This document shows, piece by piece, positions 34,571-46,181 of a stretch of DNA of 64,000 nucleotides. The notes under the pieces are model-generated. The model made no database searches. It worked only from the letters and a program-made list of their open reading frames with translations, and was not told the origin of the DNA. The DNA is taken from positions 459,587 to 523,586 of the forward strand of contig CABFPE010000546.1 in the NCBI GenBank assembly GCA_900660155.1, written 5' to 3'. The position numbers were made by a program, and so were the translations under genes. Every line of letters starts with the position of its first letter. Within the stretch, counting starts at the first letter, position 1. Source of the stretch: Hofstenia miamia. Its lineage: Eukaryota > Xenacoelomorpha > Acoela > Hofsteniidae.

Positions 34571-34860
34571 TGGTGACTATGACAGGCGCCCGACATGCGC
34601 AAAGAAAAATTCGAGTCAAGATAGTTGTTTCTTCTCAAATCAATCGAATTGGAAATAGTAGTCTAAGTATTTGGAAAATAGTTTTAATAGTTTTAGTGAC
34701 TGAAGAAAAGAGAAAAAAGAGGGAATGAACAATAACATTACACCAGAGCACATAAAAATGCAAGAATGGATTACCCAATTGGATACCCTGAGCAAAAATG
34801 AAAAAAATGGTGAATTCAAAGAAAAAAACTACTAGAAGTAAACCCAGAACTCAAAAGACC
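34571..34860 (+). other. Candidate primer-binding site and leader, family E
   Basis: TGGTGACTATGACAGG begins exactly at the LTR end, where a tRNA primer-binding site starting TGG is expected; the tRNA is not identified. An A-rich leader follows, with a short frame from ATG at 34727 that may be a gag remnant. It runs into ORF3 sequence near 34861. Confidence 0.5.
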
Positions 34861-36760
34861 CCCCAGACAAGAAGTATACCTGAGACACAGGATGTAAGAA
34901 AAATTTTAAGAACATGCTCTTTGAGGAATCAAACACACCAGATATTAGAGCCAGAATGTTGATATGGATACTCACAATAGTTTTAATGGAAAACAAAAAT
35001 TAGTATTACAGATACTAAAGAAGGAAAGATGGAATGTCACAAAAATGAAAAAATATGAGATTCTGATAGTACCAATGCCAATCAAGGTAAAAAACTTGAG
35101 GTTGCAGAATTTAAGCATAATGTCACTCTCACCAACCAAAAAGGTTTACCAGAAATTTGGAAATTATTTCACAAGACTACTATTGCAACAGCACACCTTG
35201 GGAAGACCAAGCATAGTAGAACTTGCTAAAAAACTTGCATATGCCCCAGAAAATTAGATGATGAAACTTGAAAATACTTGTGGGAAGCTACATCTAACAT
35301 AAAACTGAGAGCCCTAAGGAAACAGCTGTGGCTAACAGCAATAAATCTAATAAGAAGGGAGAGCAAGTAGAGATGGCAGAAATGATAAAGAAAATACAAT
35401 CAGCAGAAATAATGAGAAAAGAAGGGCAAAACTGGCCAATCAAGATAATTGAAATTATAAGCTAATCCCATGAAGAAATGCTGCTTGAAGACAGACTACT
35501 ACAGTCTACCAAAATCTCCTTAACACCAAACACTCAAAGATGAATCAATAAAATTAATATAGAAAAATGGGGAGAGCTGACACCAAGTGAAATTTCATAG
35601 GTAGATACAGATGATGAAAGACTACTAGTTGAGATCAAATGTAAAAGGAGAGATAACATAGTACAAAGGATATACAGAGAAGTATATGAGAAGGACATTA
35701 AATCTCTCATAAGAATCCTATGTATAAAACAAAATAAAGCAAATGCTACAACCACAAAATTGAATAGCAGTAGACATAGAATGCATCACTTCAAAACTAG
35801 TGATTAATCCAGAAATCACTAAGAACCTCATGAAGAATGGGCTCACAAACTACTTTTGGGAAAAACTAATCAAAGCCATGAATAATTATCCCGCAACATT
35901 TGGCATGGCAACAACAGTTGGAATGGAAGGATCATATGAATTGATTGAAAACCAAACAATGACAACACTGTGACAAAGTACACCACCACTCACAATATTA
36001 ATACCAATGCTCCTGCCAAGATGGAGACTAAAGAACAAGAAAGCTTCCAAGCAGAGTGGCATGAGGAAAACATGTATGTCAACAAACAACAAGAAGCAGA
36101 AAGAAAAATAAACAACAAAAGATATGCAAAATGAAAGAGACACTGCTACAAAATGACAACAGAGAAATAATATATATAGAAGGCACAGTGACGCCATATG
36201 ACCTCTACAAGGAAGGTGAGCCAATACACAAAAAAATAGAAAAGGTTTGTAAAGAGATTGAAAAAACGCCCAAAGGAAAAGAGCAATACTGTTCTGAGGC
36301 ATTAAAAATATTGTATAGCACAAACTATGAAGCTCAACATACAGATACTATGATGTAATGCAGAGAGTAGAAATAATAACAATGATATGACTTGGAAAAA
36401 ACAAACTGGAAGAAATAACTAGAGAAAAAGTTCAAAACCAAGTAAGCACATTCTACAACAAGGCGCCAAACTATGAATTTTTCTACCACAACAACTAAAA
36501 ACATCCAGACTTGGCACACACTAGCAAAGTGGATGCAATCATGCCACTAATGATAGCAATAAAAGGATTACACCTATATGCTGCAATACCCTTTCACTCA
36601 TAAGACACAAAAAGATGCTTACAACAGAGAAAAATGTGGTAAAAAGCTAACAAAGTTGGAGCAATATCAAAATCTCCATTGGGAAATGCTGGAAGCAGCA
36701 AACTTGATAAGAAAAACCACCCAGATTGTACATGGCAAAAAAGTCATCATTCTTAATTAG
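34861..36760 (+). pseudogene. ORF3, family E
   Basis: It begins inside ORF3 at a K-N-M-L-F-E-E block equivalent to K-Q-L-L-F-E-E in A. Then come M-K-K-Y-E-I-L-I-V-P (35047), I-E-K-W-G-E-L-T-P (35560), V-D-T-D-D-E (35602), Y-I-E-G-T-V-T-P (36172) and A-I-K-G-L-H-L-Y (36560). The stop is TAG at 36758-36760, just before the polypurine tract. Frames 34964-35257 and 36131-36358 are the longest intact parts. The motif order matches A throughout, although the sequence is very different. This supports a common ancestral ORF3. Confidence 0.75.
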
Positions 36761-36765
36761 CTACA

Positions 36766-36780
36766 CTGGAGGGGGGAGTT
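36766..36780 (+). promoter_or_regulatory. Polypurine tract, family E
   Basis: CTGGAGGGGGGAGTT directly precedes the 3' LTR start, the expected site of plus-strand priming. Confidence 0.7.
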
Positions 36781-38009
36781 TGGCATAATCTATATGTGGT
36801 CAAAATGTGAGAAAATAATGAAAAGATAAAATACTGATAATGCAATAAATGATTAAAATGTAAAACACACAATGATGATCCTTTTTGATTATTTGTACAA
36901 ATTTAATAGTGTTGTTTGATACTAACTGTTTGGCAATAGTTGTCAAAAGAATCAAAAGACAATCTTGCTGTTCTAATTAATGCTGACATTGTGGAATAAT
37001 AGCACATGAACAGAAAACTGGGAAATTGTCAACAGTGTCCTCTAACAGGTACTTGCTGATTGTTTGATTTTTACAAAAGTGTGATATAAATACATGATAC
37101 TAGATGTAACAATGATGAGAAAATTTTATTGGATTTATCTTGTTGCTTTTGTTAGCTTTATTTAATTACATTATGGAAAGCTAAATGTTCAAGCACAAGA
37201 GTAGTCTTTGGTGGTCCCAAGATCTGGTGAATGTATCTCAGAGCAGCACTTTCAAAAGTGAGGTGCAGCCAGTAACTGAAACTTCTGACATGTTCTTAAG
37301 ATAGGGATACTAATAGGGGTTTTTGTCAGTTATAGCTTTCCCTTTGATTCATTCACTAATAAAGTATGCTGTATATAATTCATTGTAGGCTAACCCATTT
37401 AAGATCTAAATTCTTGCAGTTGGCTTTTTCAGGTATATTATTAAGTTATGCTAACTCATCTCAATTGTTCATCAATTGTAGACTGACTACCAATTCCTGT
37501 TTCTTATGAACAGCATTGATTGCTCACATGTATGCAGGGCTTTCATGTACTATTATAAATGTAGGGATATTATATGTAGGGAATTATACCAAGCAATTGC
37601 ATCAAGGTTGCATTACTGTTCTTTATTTACTTAGTCATAATAACAAGAGCAATAAAATTGCTAAGTTAATAGGTTACAAATTACACTAACCACATTCTAT
37701 CACTGAGAGCTGTACCATTGTGAGGCATGCAGGAGGTTTCCTTGAAGATTGAAGAGTTGCTAGTGGGAATCTCTTTATCTCTTACAGTGATCTGCATCAG
37801 GTTTTGACCCTTGAACATCATCACTCCTGACCTAAATAGATTAGGAAGAATGTGTAACCAGAATTGCTGGCTTACTACATATGAGATCAAATAAGGAGTG
37901 ATTATGGAATCAAATATCACACCCATCATTAGCAAAAAGAGAAACCTGTCTAAGCAGTTGTGGCAATTCCACTCAGTATTGCTAGAAAAATGGCTGACAA
38001 GATTCTACA
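36781..38009 (+). repeat. LTR type E, 3' copy
   Basis: It starts TGGCATAATC and ends GATTCTACA. It contains CAGGTAC and GATATAAATAC in the U3 region. It is 1229 bp, close to the 1287 bp of the solo copy at 40654-41940. Confidence 0.85.
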
Positions 38010-38935
38010 TCAGTAATCAGAAGAGCACATGAAATGAACTTGAAAAGGTACTTCAAAAACATGGTCTTTGAAGAAAAGAATGCAAAAAATCAGAGCATGC
38101 ACAACAGCATGGATAATAGCAATAATGCTAATGCAAAATGAAAGAGCTGTACTAACTCTAATGAAGAAAGAGAGAAAAGCAATAGTAAAAACAAAGAAAT
38201 TTGAAATCACAATTGCACCAATAACAGCAAACGTGAAAAACTGGCTACTACAAAAGGTTACCAACTAAAAAAGCAGTTCAAACATTCAAAAATATTTCGC
38301 CTGCCTAATGACAAGGGAACAGCTGATGGGAAGACCAAGCACAGTACTTCTGTTTAACCATACAGGAATCTGTCATAGTGAAATAGACATCCTAAGTGAT
38401 TCTACCAAAAAATACATGTGGGGAGCAACCTTCAACAGTTAACTCAATGCAACTAGACAGCAGCTCTGGATGACAACATGAAACCTGATAAGAAGGCAGG
38501 AAGGCAAATGAGATTATCAAAAAGATTAAGAAAAACCAATGAAACAATCAAACAGGAAACATACAAGTAAAGGCCCCAGCAAAATGTCATGGATAGATAA
38601 TGACAACAATCATTTTCTCGTATAAATAACAATAAACAAGAATGCAATGACAACATAGTCAGGAGAATTTACAGAGAGGTCTCTGTTAAGGAAATCAAAT
38701 CATTGATAAATCTACTATTCACAGAAGCATTCACAAGAAAAGAAATAAAACAGATGCTTCCAACAAATAACCAGATCAATGTCAACAAAAAATGTATCAC
38801 ATTCAAGATTACAATCCCAACAGAAAAAACACAAAAGCTGATAAAATATGGTCTCACTAATTTATTCTGGGAAAGCAACAAGAACAACTACCCAGCAACA
38901 TTCAGACTACCAACCACAGATGACATTTAGGGAAT
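38010..38935 (+). pseudogene. ORF3 fragment next to LTR E
   Basis: Starting right after the LTR end it encodes a block equivalent to V-N-K-A-Y of ORF3, then F-E-E-K-N-A, T-K-K-F-E-I-T-I-A-P, N-W-L-L, K-Y-M-W-G-A-T (38411) and the T-E-A-F-T block in frame 38703-38930. Internal deletions and frame changes are present. It is closest to the E type. It may be the target in which the E element inserted, but the left half of the target is not seen. Confidence 0.75.
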
Positions 38936-39029
38936 ATACCAGAACATAGTGCAGAGTCACAGGGCACTCTGGCTACTCAAGTGGCACTGAGAAAATCCAG
39001 GTTAGTTTGAAGGTTGCAGAGGTTACCAT
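38936..39029. other. Unassigned spacer
   Basis: A short sequence between a plus-strand ORF3 fragment and the 3' end of a minus-strand B LTR. No feature is recognised. Confidence 0.4.
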
Positions 39030-39691
39030 TGTAGAGAGTGATCAGTGCTCTAGCAGAATAATAAAATAATTGCACGTAATTACCATGCATTCACATTCAC
39101 CAGCAACTTATTATATTTGCATTGTGTGATGTTAAGTGCATGAATGAATCAATTGAATTAAAAGTTCTTATTCCCTACATGTAATCGTAACCTAAAACAA
39201 CCATGATTTGGCTGTCATCTGTTAAGGGGCAAGTTGTCACCCCAGACACAGTGCAGTGCCTTCCAAATTGTTGCCATATCTTACTTATTAATTATAGAAA
39301 TAACATCCATGATAAACCTAGAAAGTCTTAGTAATTTAATAATAAAATAAAGAGCAAACAAGTTGAAGCAAGAATAAATTCTATTGTGCTAATGGTACAG
39401 GTTCCTCAAGTACTTATAAACATCTTGTGAATTATTACCTGTTTTCTATGTACAATGTTACACAAGTTCCCTTGCAAAATTAAACAAGCAATCACACGTC
39501 AGTTTAAATCAAGGGGACAAATAATAAATTGATCAAAATACTTCTCTTGAAATAGAACAAATTAATATAAAAAAATTGATATAGATGGTTAGTAACAATC
39601 ATTTCATGACAAAGGACATAACTCTAATTTTGAGTGCCTATAATCAAACAAACCAGTAAATCAGAAAATAAGGGCCCCAAGTGACTCTGCA
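39030..39691 (-). repeat. LTR type B (3' LTR of a B remnant)
   Basis: On the minus strand it starts TGCAGAGTCACTTGGGGCCC, matching LTR B, and ends CTCTCTACA. It is about 662 bp and follows B-type ORF3. Confidence 0.8.
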
Positions 39692-39699
39692 CGCCCCTT

Positions 39700-40094
39700 C
39701 TCATTGCACAGTTAAATTTGTGGTTGGATTTGAACAGTGGATCCTGAAAACAACTTTTGCGTCTTTTCAACCATTTCAACTGTTAAAATATCATCCCATA
39801 ATGAAACTTCAGCATACCTGGGTCGCCTCATAATCTGCATAATTGTCTCACATTGGGTGACAGCTTCATTTTGAAAGCAAAGAACTTGATTTCCAGAAGG
39901 CAAGAGCTGATGGGACAGTTCTTTCTTAGATTGTTAAGTTGTCTAGTAAAGGTGTCATACACACATTCTTATAGCTGGAGACCTTTCAGAGCAATCATGA
40001 GCGTCATGAGCACATCAGCATCAGAAGTATATGCATCTTCAGCACTAATCCTGGTGTTTGGGTAAAAATGTGTAAGCACTTCCCATAATGATCC
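39700..40094 (-). pseudogene. ORF3 C-terminal part, family B, second copy
   Basis: The frame 39903-39712 carries Y-A-E-V-S-L-W-D-D and ends V-Q-I-Q-P-Q-I before a stop, close to the 22.5 kb copy. Upstream, D-A-D-V-L-M-T-L-M-I-A-L-K-G aligns with the A and E copies. It is cut at 40094 by the 3' end of a minus-strand C LTR. It confirms that B elements also end with ORF3 followed by the LTR. Confidence 0.8.
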
Positions 40095-40653
40095 TGTACC
40101 ATCCAATACCAAGCATTAACAGAGAGTAAATTATTCTTTTAAATTATTGTTCCCCATTATATGCAGGTAGGGATATACTGATGTTAACTTCGTTTTACTC
40201 TGACATCAGATATGCTATTGTTAAACTTTGTTTAACTTAAAATAACTTGATACTGTTTAGGTATGCCACTGTCACAGTGCTTCTCCGTGATCTGGCTATG
40301 GCATCTGGCCGACTCTGATCTTCGAATCAATCCACATGTGCCTCCATTATCAATTGAGTGGTTCCAAGTCTCAGCTCATTGAAGTACTTATGTGTTCCCA
40401 ATCCTAACTCATAGCTGCTCTCAAGGCTGTTTGTAACTGACTTAAACTCAATTTGTAATGTATACTTATGATACTTCGCAACCAGGCAATGTCACTAGCT
40501 GCTTAATAAATATTACTTCAGCCATTATCAAAAACTATTGGCCTTAATTAATATAATTAAATAAAGTAAATAATTACTTTACATTTAAATAACAGTACAT
40601 GCTTGGTCTCTTTATTGTCGATTTATAGGTCACCTAATTTGACAGTGTAATAT
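40095..40653 (-). repeat. LTR type C, 3' part
   Basis: It starts TGTACCATCCAAT on the plus strand, equivalent to the ...ATGCTACA end, and matches 800-1260 inverted. It continues at 41941 after an inserted LTR E. Confidence 0.85.
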
Positions 40654-41940
40654 TGTAGAATCTCACCAACCTTCATACTGCTAATTATTAGACTAATTTA
40701 GGAGCTGCTATAACAATTATTTCCTCCTCTAAGAGTACGGTAGGTGACAGACTCCATTCTCCATCTCTCTTCTTTCTGTTCTTTTGTTTAGCTGTTAAAT
40801 AATTATATTATTATCTGATCAACTGATATTGATACAAAACTAACGACCGATAGTTTAGATCCAAGACACGAGACAGAGGGTACAAAGTACAGGGTGCGCT
40901 TACCCGACCTGCAACAAAGCACAAAAGAGGAATTGAAGAATTACGCTATAACGAGTATTTCCATGCGATACTGGCACATCGATAGAGACACCAACCACAA
41001 CTTAGATGACTCAGTGTAATGGAATAGTGTGCGTGAATATAATGGTGATACTGTGTGATACCTTACGAATTTATTGTATTGATTGTTCTTGTTATCGATT
41101 AGTTTGTCTAATAAAGGAATCTCGCAACCGTGATGCATTAGCTTGTTATGAGTTCGTACATATAATAACCTTACATATAAATAATTACATGCTGGCCTAG
41201 AGTACATGTGAACAATCAATACGGTCACGGGGAAAGAAATGAATTGATAGTCCGTCAGTCTACTAGTAATCATACGTAATAAACAACATCCAATATAATG
41301 CAAATAGATCTTGTGATTTCCTAGATTTCCTGATGTAAACAGATGTAATAACATAATGTAATAAAAGTTGTAATATGAACAATGAACGATAGGAAAGCTA
41401 ATACGAGTAAAAGCCCCTATTCCTACACCTAACCTAAGAGCCTCTCGGGTAAGCACCAGCTATACACTGCACCCGTTAACTGGATTCGTGAACCACTGTC
41501 TAGAATACCCGAGAGCTCGAACGTTTAGCTTTCCATTGTATTAAGTAAAATAACCTGATACAAAAAACGTAAAGTAAATCCAGTAAATTAGATTCATCAA
41601 CAAAATGATCAACTACACACTTTTTATAGTAAAAGAATTAACAACAATCAAATATTTAACTAGTACCTGCTAATTCCAGTTGTTTACAATTTCGAACGCT
41701 TTAATTTCTGTTTGTCTGCTGATTACGCAGTTCTGCCTTAATTAGCGGTAGCGATTTAGTCTAGTGCCTTTTTGCCAAATTAATTAATATCAAAAATACT
41801 GCACTATAAATTTACAAAATAACTAATTAATCTTACTCATATGTTTTTACAATTAATATTTTATTTTAATATTCAGTCTTGGTTTCTTCTTCCTTTTTTC
41901 TCAATTTGACCACATATGATAAGATTACAATTATGTTACA
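40654..41940 (-). repeat. Solo LTR type E with target duplication ATAT
   Basis: It is 1287 bp, with ends TGTAACATAATTG and GATTCTACA. The four bases on each side are ATAT (40650-40653 and 41941-41944). The flanks together reconstitute continuous LTR C sequence as seen at 57430-57500. Confidence 0.92.
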
Positions 41941-42062
41941 ATATAGATATGACCTATGATAGGCTATCCAGCCTTATCTCTGATATCAATTATGTAATAC
42001 AAACAAATGATTGAAACGATAGTCAGCAATGGAGAAAAACTCCTATTCATATCATTGTGATA
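41941..42062 (-). repeat. LTR type C, continuation
   Basis: It aligns with 57465-57575 (GGCTACCCAGCC-like block, then GGAGAAAAACTCCTA). It ends abruptly near 42062, where ORF3 sequence starts. The 5' part of the LTR is missing. Confidence 0.8.
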
Positions 42063-42180
42063 TCATTTTTGTTTTGTCTCATTATCATTACTATCTCTAC
42101 TCATTTTGTGACATCATAGAATCAGTATTTTTTGTCCCACAAATCCTACCAGACTACATTAATTTCTTTTAAATTTCATT
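42063..42180 (-). pseudogene. ORF3 scrap, family C
   Basis: The minus strand encodes W-D-K-K-Y and F-Y-D-V-T-K followed by V-E-I-V-M-I-M, equivalent to the Y-Y-D-V-T-K block of A. It is directly joined to the truncated C LTR, as if one deletion removed the ORF3 end and the LTR start. Confidence 0.65.
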
Positions 42181-42640
42181 TCATTTTTCGTGATTGAATG
42201 TTAGGGAATTAACATTTTATATTCACTAAATGATTAAAGAAAAACCTAATTGCTAGAAGCAGTTTCACTATGCGCATATGTAAATATTTGTTTCTTGAAC
42301 TTCACTTACTATATTTAATTTCTAATATGTATTTGTATTCCATAGATACAAACAATTGTAATTGAAAAATAATCTTCTGAAGGTACAAAAAATTTAAATT
42401 AAACCCTGCCCATATAGTAAAAAATGTAAACCGCTTCTAATAGCTAAATCAAATATGGTTTGATTCAAATATATAATTAGCATATCAGCTTAATTTAATT
42501 GGTAATGAGAGGCGTTTTAAAGATAAATGGACTTAAATATAGTAACTACATTTCTCACCTAACCGTATGCAGCCATTATTAAGGCTGACTAAGAAACTGT
42601 TTCTTGTTGACCATAAGCATTAGTAAACTAATGCCCATGT
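42181..42640. other. Unassigned AT-rich interval
   Basis: It lies between two ORF3 pieces on the same strand, in place of the ORF3 segment expected there. No motif, LTR end or inverted repeat was found. Confidence 0.4.
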
Positions 42641-43760
42641 TCCACAGCTTTTGTCTAGCATTTTTGAGCCCCACTTTGCAGTTACTTCTAGTTTTGATGT
42701 AATGCATTCTACGTCTACTGCTAGCTGGTTACATGGTTTAAACATTTCGTCTAATTCTGTTTTCATAAATACTTCACTAAACATCAATTTCATTGACACG
42801 CCACTGTTTGTTCCTCTTTTTCTGTATCAATCTATTCTATCATATGTTCTGGTGTGGAGGCTCCCCATTTCTCTATATTTATTTTATCAATCTGTTGTTG
42901 TGTTTTGAGATGTATAATTAATTGCATTGACGTCAGTAGTTCTTTCTCCTCCAGGATCTCTTTTTGTGTCTTGGTTGTCATTTCGCAGACTTAGACAAGT
43001 TCTGTTATGCCTCCCCTTCTCATCATCTCTGCACTCTTTATGATTTTCACGAATGTACAGTGAGGGCTTTTTTTTCATATCTTCTCATGTCCTGTTCTAA
43101 TGTTTGTTGTTTGTTTCTTTTCTTCATCAGTTCTGCAATTTCCTTGGTATCTACAATTTTTTTTATGATTTTCTTAGTTGTTAGCCAAGGTTCTGTTTCC
43201 ACCTGACTTAGTCTCATTTCAGATGTAGCGCCCCACATGTACTTTCTCATGGTTTCATCAAATACTGTTATTTCTTCTGGCACAATCCCTGTTATGTTCA
43301 CCATGTCTACTGTTGACATTCTCCCCATCGGGCTTTTGTTGAGTATTATCCTACTGATGAATTTCTTGCATGGGCTTTTTGATTTCTTTTCAAACAGAAT
43401 GTTTTTGAAGTCTTTGTTGTGTTCAGCTCATATGCTCTGTTTATTTCTGTGAGTGCTACATCAACTGTTTTATGGTACTTTTTCGGCAGAGTTTAAATGT
43501 GTATTTTGGGCCATTCTTCTTTTGTTTTCTTCTGCAGTTTCATCTCATTCGATATTTCATGTATTCTCTTTATATGCTATTGTCTTTGTGTGAGGCTGCA
43601 CTTAATGAACAGTGTGTTTGCTTTCTCCACACCCTCTGCATTTGTTATCAACACTATTGTTTTTACTAGTTTGTATAACTCTGTGGCTATGCAAGGATCT
43701 ACCATCAGTCTACAGTAGGCTACCCATTTCAATTTTTTCACTTAATATTTTTAGCAGTAA
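42641..43760 (-). pseudogene. ORF3 middle part, family C
   Basis: The frames 43328-43047 and 43078-42887, with others, carry E-K-A-N-T-L-F-I-K-C (near 43620), V-P-E-E-I-T-V-F-D-E, K-Y-M-W-G-A-T-S-E (43245), I-E-K-W-G-A (42866), F-K-P-C-N-Q-L-A-V-D-V (42715) and S-K-L-E-V. These are the same blocks, in the same order, as in A1. It is the C-family version of ORF3, and with the LTR C to its left suggests a C element 3' end (40095-43760). Confidence 0.75.
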
Positions 43761-45011
43761 ATTGGACATCCAATTTCACACTACTATTTCGACAATCAAT
43801 AGCAAAGTGACAATACTGCAATTCCTGTAGTGTGTAGAACACAATGCAAATTGAAACCATATTTTTTGAAAACAAATATGTATAGACAATCTACATCAAT
43901 TAATGGAAATATGTATGGCTTTTGTAATCATGTCTTCATTAAAACTGGTAAACAGAAACTTGGGTGCAGAAAGGTTTAGAAATTTCAAGTATCATTCAGA
44001 AAATTCAAATAATTTTAATCCTCAAATTGATATTGACAACTTGAACTTTGCGGCAACACTACATTTTCTTGTGCAAGTCATTTGATTAATATTCAATTGC
44101 ATTGTATATATCATCATTACAATCTAATTGACTGCTACTGTCTGCAATGTTTTGTTGCTACAGAAATTTTGATTTGCGAGAAACACACATGGTTTAATTA
44201 TCTAGATTTAAGAGAAATATGCAATCAGCACACAATGTATTGAATAATTATAATCATATATACGATGTGACTATATACACTATGATATTATTCAAATGAC
44301 AAATGTATATTTGTTATAAATATGAATAACTTATAGTTTAACTGTAAACAGATTTTAAATTTTTCAAGAAAGGAAATATTTTTACTAATGTTATTCAATT
44401 TTTGAGCTTTTCAAACAATCGATAATATGTGTTTATAGTTTTTCCATGTACCATATAATAATTTCATTATTGAATTAAATAAATAAAAATAAAACAAAAG
44501 ATCTAAGGTCAATATAAGGGAAAATTTGCAGTAGCATATTGAAATTTTAATGTTAAGAGTAGTATCTTTAGTCTTTTTTCCTATGTAGAGGTTGCTATTG
44601 CTGCACCCTAGTGCAGTCATTCATTGGAAGCATTCGCAAAACAAAATTTCTCATATTATTTAGATGAAGGTTAAATTTGAAATTGAGTTTTGCTTCAATT
44701 CTTGAATTTGACATGCTTAGCATTTATATATAATAAAATAGTTGATGTGTGTTGTTAAATCCATAAATTTCTCAAATATATGGATTGTTACTTTATAAAA
44801 AATTTCCAAAAAACTAGATATGAATGGAACTTTAGCTATAGGTTCGTGAAATTTGAATATCTGTCTGAACCCGGCATTTCAATATCCACCCAAAAATTGC
44901 AACTGGAAAACTTCAAGAAAGTAGTTGTAAATAAATCATTTTGGATGCAGCAATAAAATATCTTCGAAATGTTAATCTTATTCTAGTACTGGCTTATTCT
45001 TTAATAATAAT
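43761..45011. other. AT-rich interval without recognised gene
   Basis: No retroelement motif was found on either strand. Small open frames (for example at 43903-44085) show no recognisable feature. This is the best candidate in the window for unique host DNA. Confidence 0.5.
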
Positions 45012-45311
45012 TGTAGAATCATCCAAATAGAATCTCAAATAGCTGCAAAACTTCGAGCAGAGGGGATTAAAGTCGAAGGAAAATGATAAAAAAATAGTGT
45101 AATCAAGTCAATTAGAATTATTTAAGATTTATTTGTATTTTGCAACTAAGAAACAACATGTGTCAGAAAAGAGATATTTGTATCTGTCGATAAAAATACT
45201 TTTTGACTAAATGACGCTTTCATTATTTTCAGCCGCCATCTTGGCAGAAGTTTAAATTTGAATTGACAGTTACTTCTTTTGGAAATACTATAAATAGATT
45301 GAAAACTATTG
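45012..45311 (+). repeat. LTR A, U3 part with promoter
   Basis: It starts TGTAGAATCATCC. It contains the YY1-like GCCGCCATCTT at 45232-45242 and TATAAATAG at 45289-45297. It ends 14 bp after the TATA box, where ORF3 begins. Confidence 0.85.
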
Positions 45312-46181
45312 CGATACCAATGGTCCTCCCATGATGGAGATTACCAAAAGAGGTTAAAGTGGCAAAAACATTCCTACATGAATATAAGTCATACATGAAC
45401 ACAGAAAGAAAGGCAAAAGCTATGGTAGAGCGAGATGATTATAAAAGATCGAAAGACATAATGCTAAGAAGTGACAATAGAGAGAGGGTCTACATTGAAG
45501 GCACAATAACGCCAGATCAACTCTACACACAAGGGAGACCTATTAACATACAGTTACAGGATCTCAGAAAAGAAATAGAAGAACGGAATCCAAGAGCAAT
45601 AATGCTATTCTACAGGGTAAATCATATCGTATGGACAGACATCTGGGAAAGAAAGTACTGCTACTATGATGTCACAAAGAGAGTAGAAATTGTTACAATG
45701 ATGCGGATCAACAAGAACAATCCTAATAGTATAACTGAAAAAGAAGTGAGAGACAACATCAGTTTCTTCTACAAAGATGTGGCAAATACCCGGAGTCTAC
45801 GAAAAGTATTTATGTTCTTCTATCCCAACAATCAGATTAGGGAAGATCTAGCCCATATGAGCAGAGTCGATGCACAAATTACATTGATGATAGGAATCAA
45901 AGGAATACAACTGTACCACAAATACTACGAAATATTATCATAAAAGATCAATGAACTACGAGAAATCACGATGATAGCAGAGGATACTTGAGAAACATGA
46001 TTCCTGAAATACGATAACACAGTAACAATGGAAAGAGAGGCAGTCCTTAAGATGACCAAACAAACCAAATTCGAAAAAACCACGTGGGCCAATCAACAGG
46101 CTGAATCAATAATTCGGAAGGCGGATGCTTTAGTCCGTGGAGAGTGAGCTGTGCTAAAAATAAAGCAAGCTGAGGAGGGCG
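45312..46181 (+). pseudogene. ORF3 C-terminal part, family A (best preserved)
   Basis: An uninterrupted frame of 194 codons (45359-45943) carries V-A-K-T-F-L, Y-I-E-G-T-I-T-P (45500), E-R-K-Y-C-Y-Y-D-V-T-K (45648), N-I-S-F-F-Y-K-D (45760), F-Y-P-N-N-Q-I-R-E-D-L-A-H (45820) and G-I-K-G-I-Q-L-Y. After three or four stops the frame ends A-E-E-G-V followed by TAG at 46184-46186. The T-A-G belongs to the LTR start TGTAG. The C-terminal half looks rich in charged residues and helical, without membrane spans. Confidence 0.85.
46165..46181 (+). promoter_or_regulatory. Polypurine tract, family A
   Basis: CAAGCTGAGGAGGGCG lies immediately before the LTR start and also encodes the last residues of ORF3. 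The same sequence, with few changes, precedes the LTRs ending at 10622 and 50116 on the minus strand. Confidence 0.65.

Larger units (their letters stand above)
33440..38009 (+). mobile_element. Family E element that kept only ORF3
   Basis: It has a 5'-truncated LTR (33440-34570), a leader with a candidate primer-binding site, most of ORF3 (34861-36760), a polypurine tract, and a full 3' LTR (36781-38009). There is no gag, protease, RT, RNase H or integrase: the leader passes straight into ORF3. It would depend on another element for copying. It lies against an ORF3 fragment at 38010, so it may have inserted into one. Confidence 0.75.

Noticed and set aside
43761-45011. Host gene or exons in the unassigned AT-rich interval
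   Set aside because: Short frames show no recognisable motif and no convincing splice structure.
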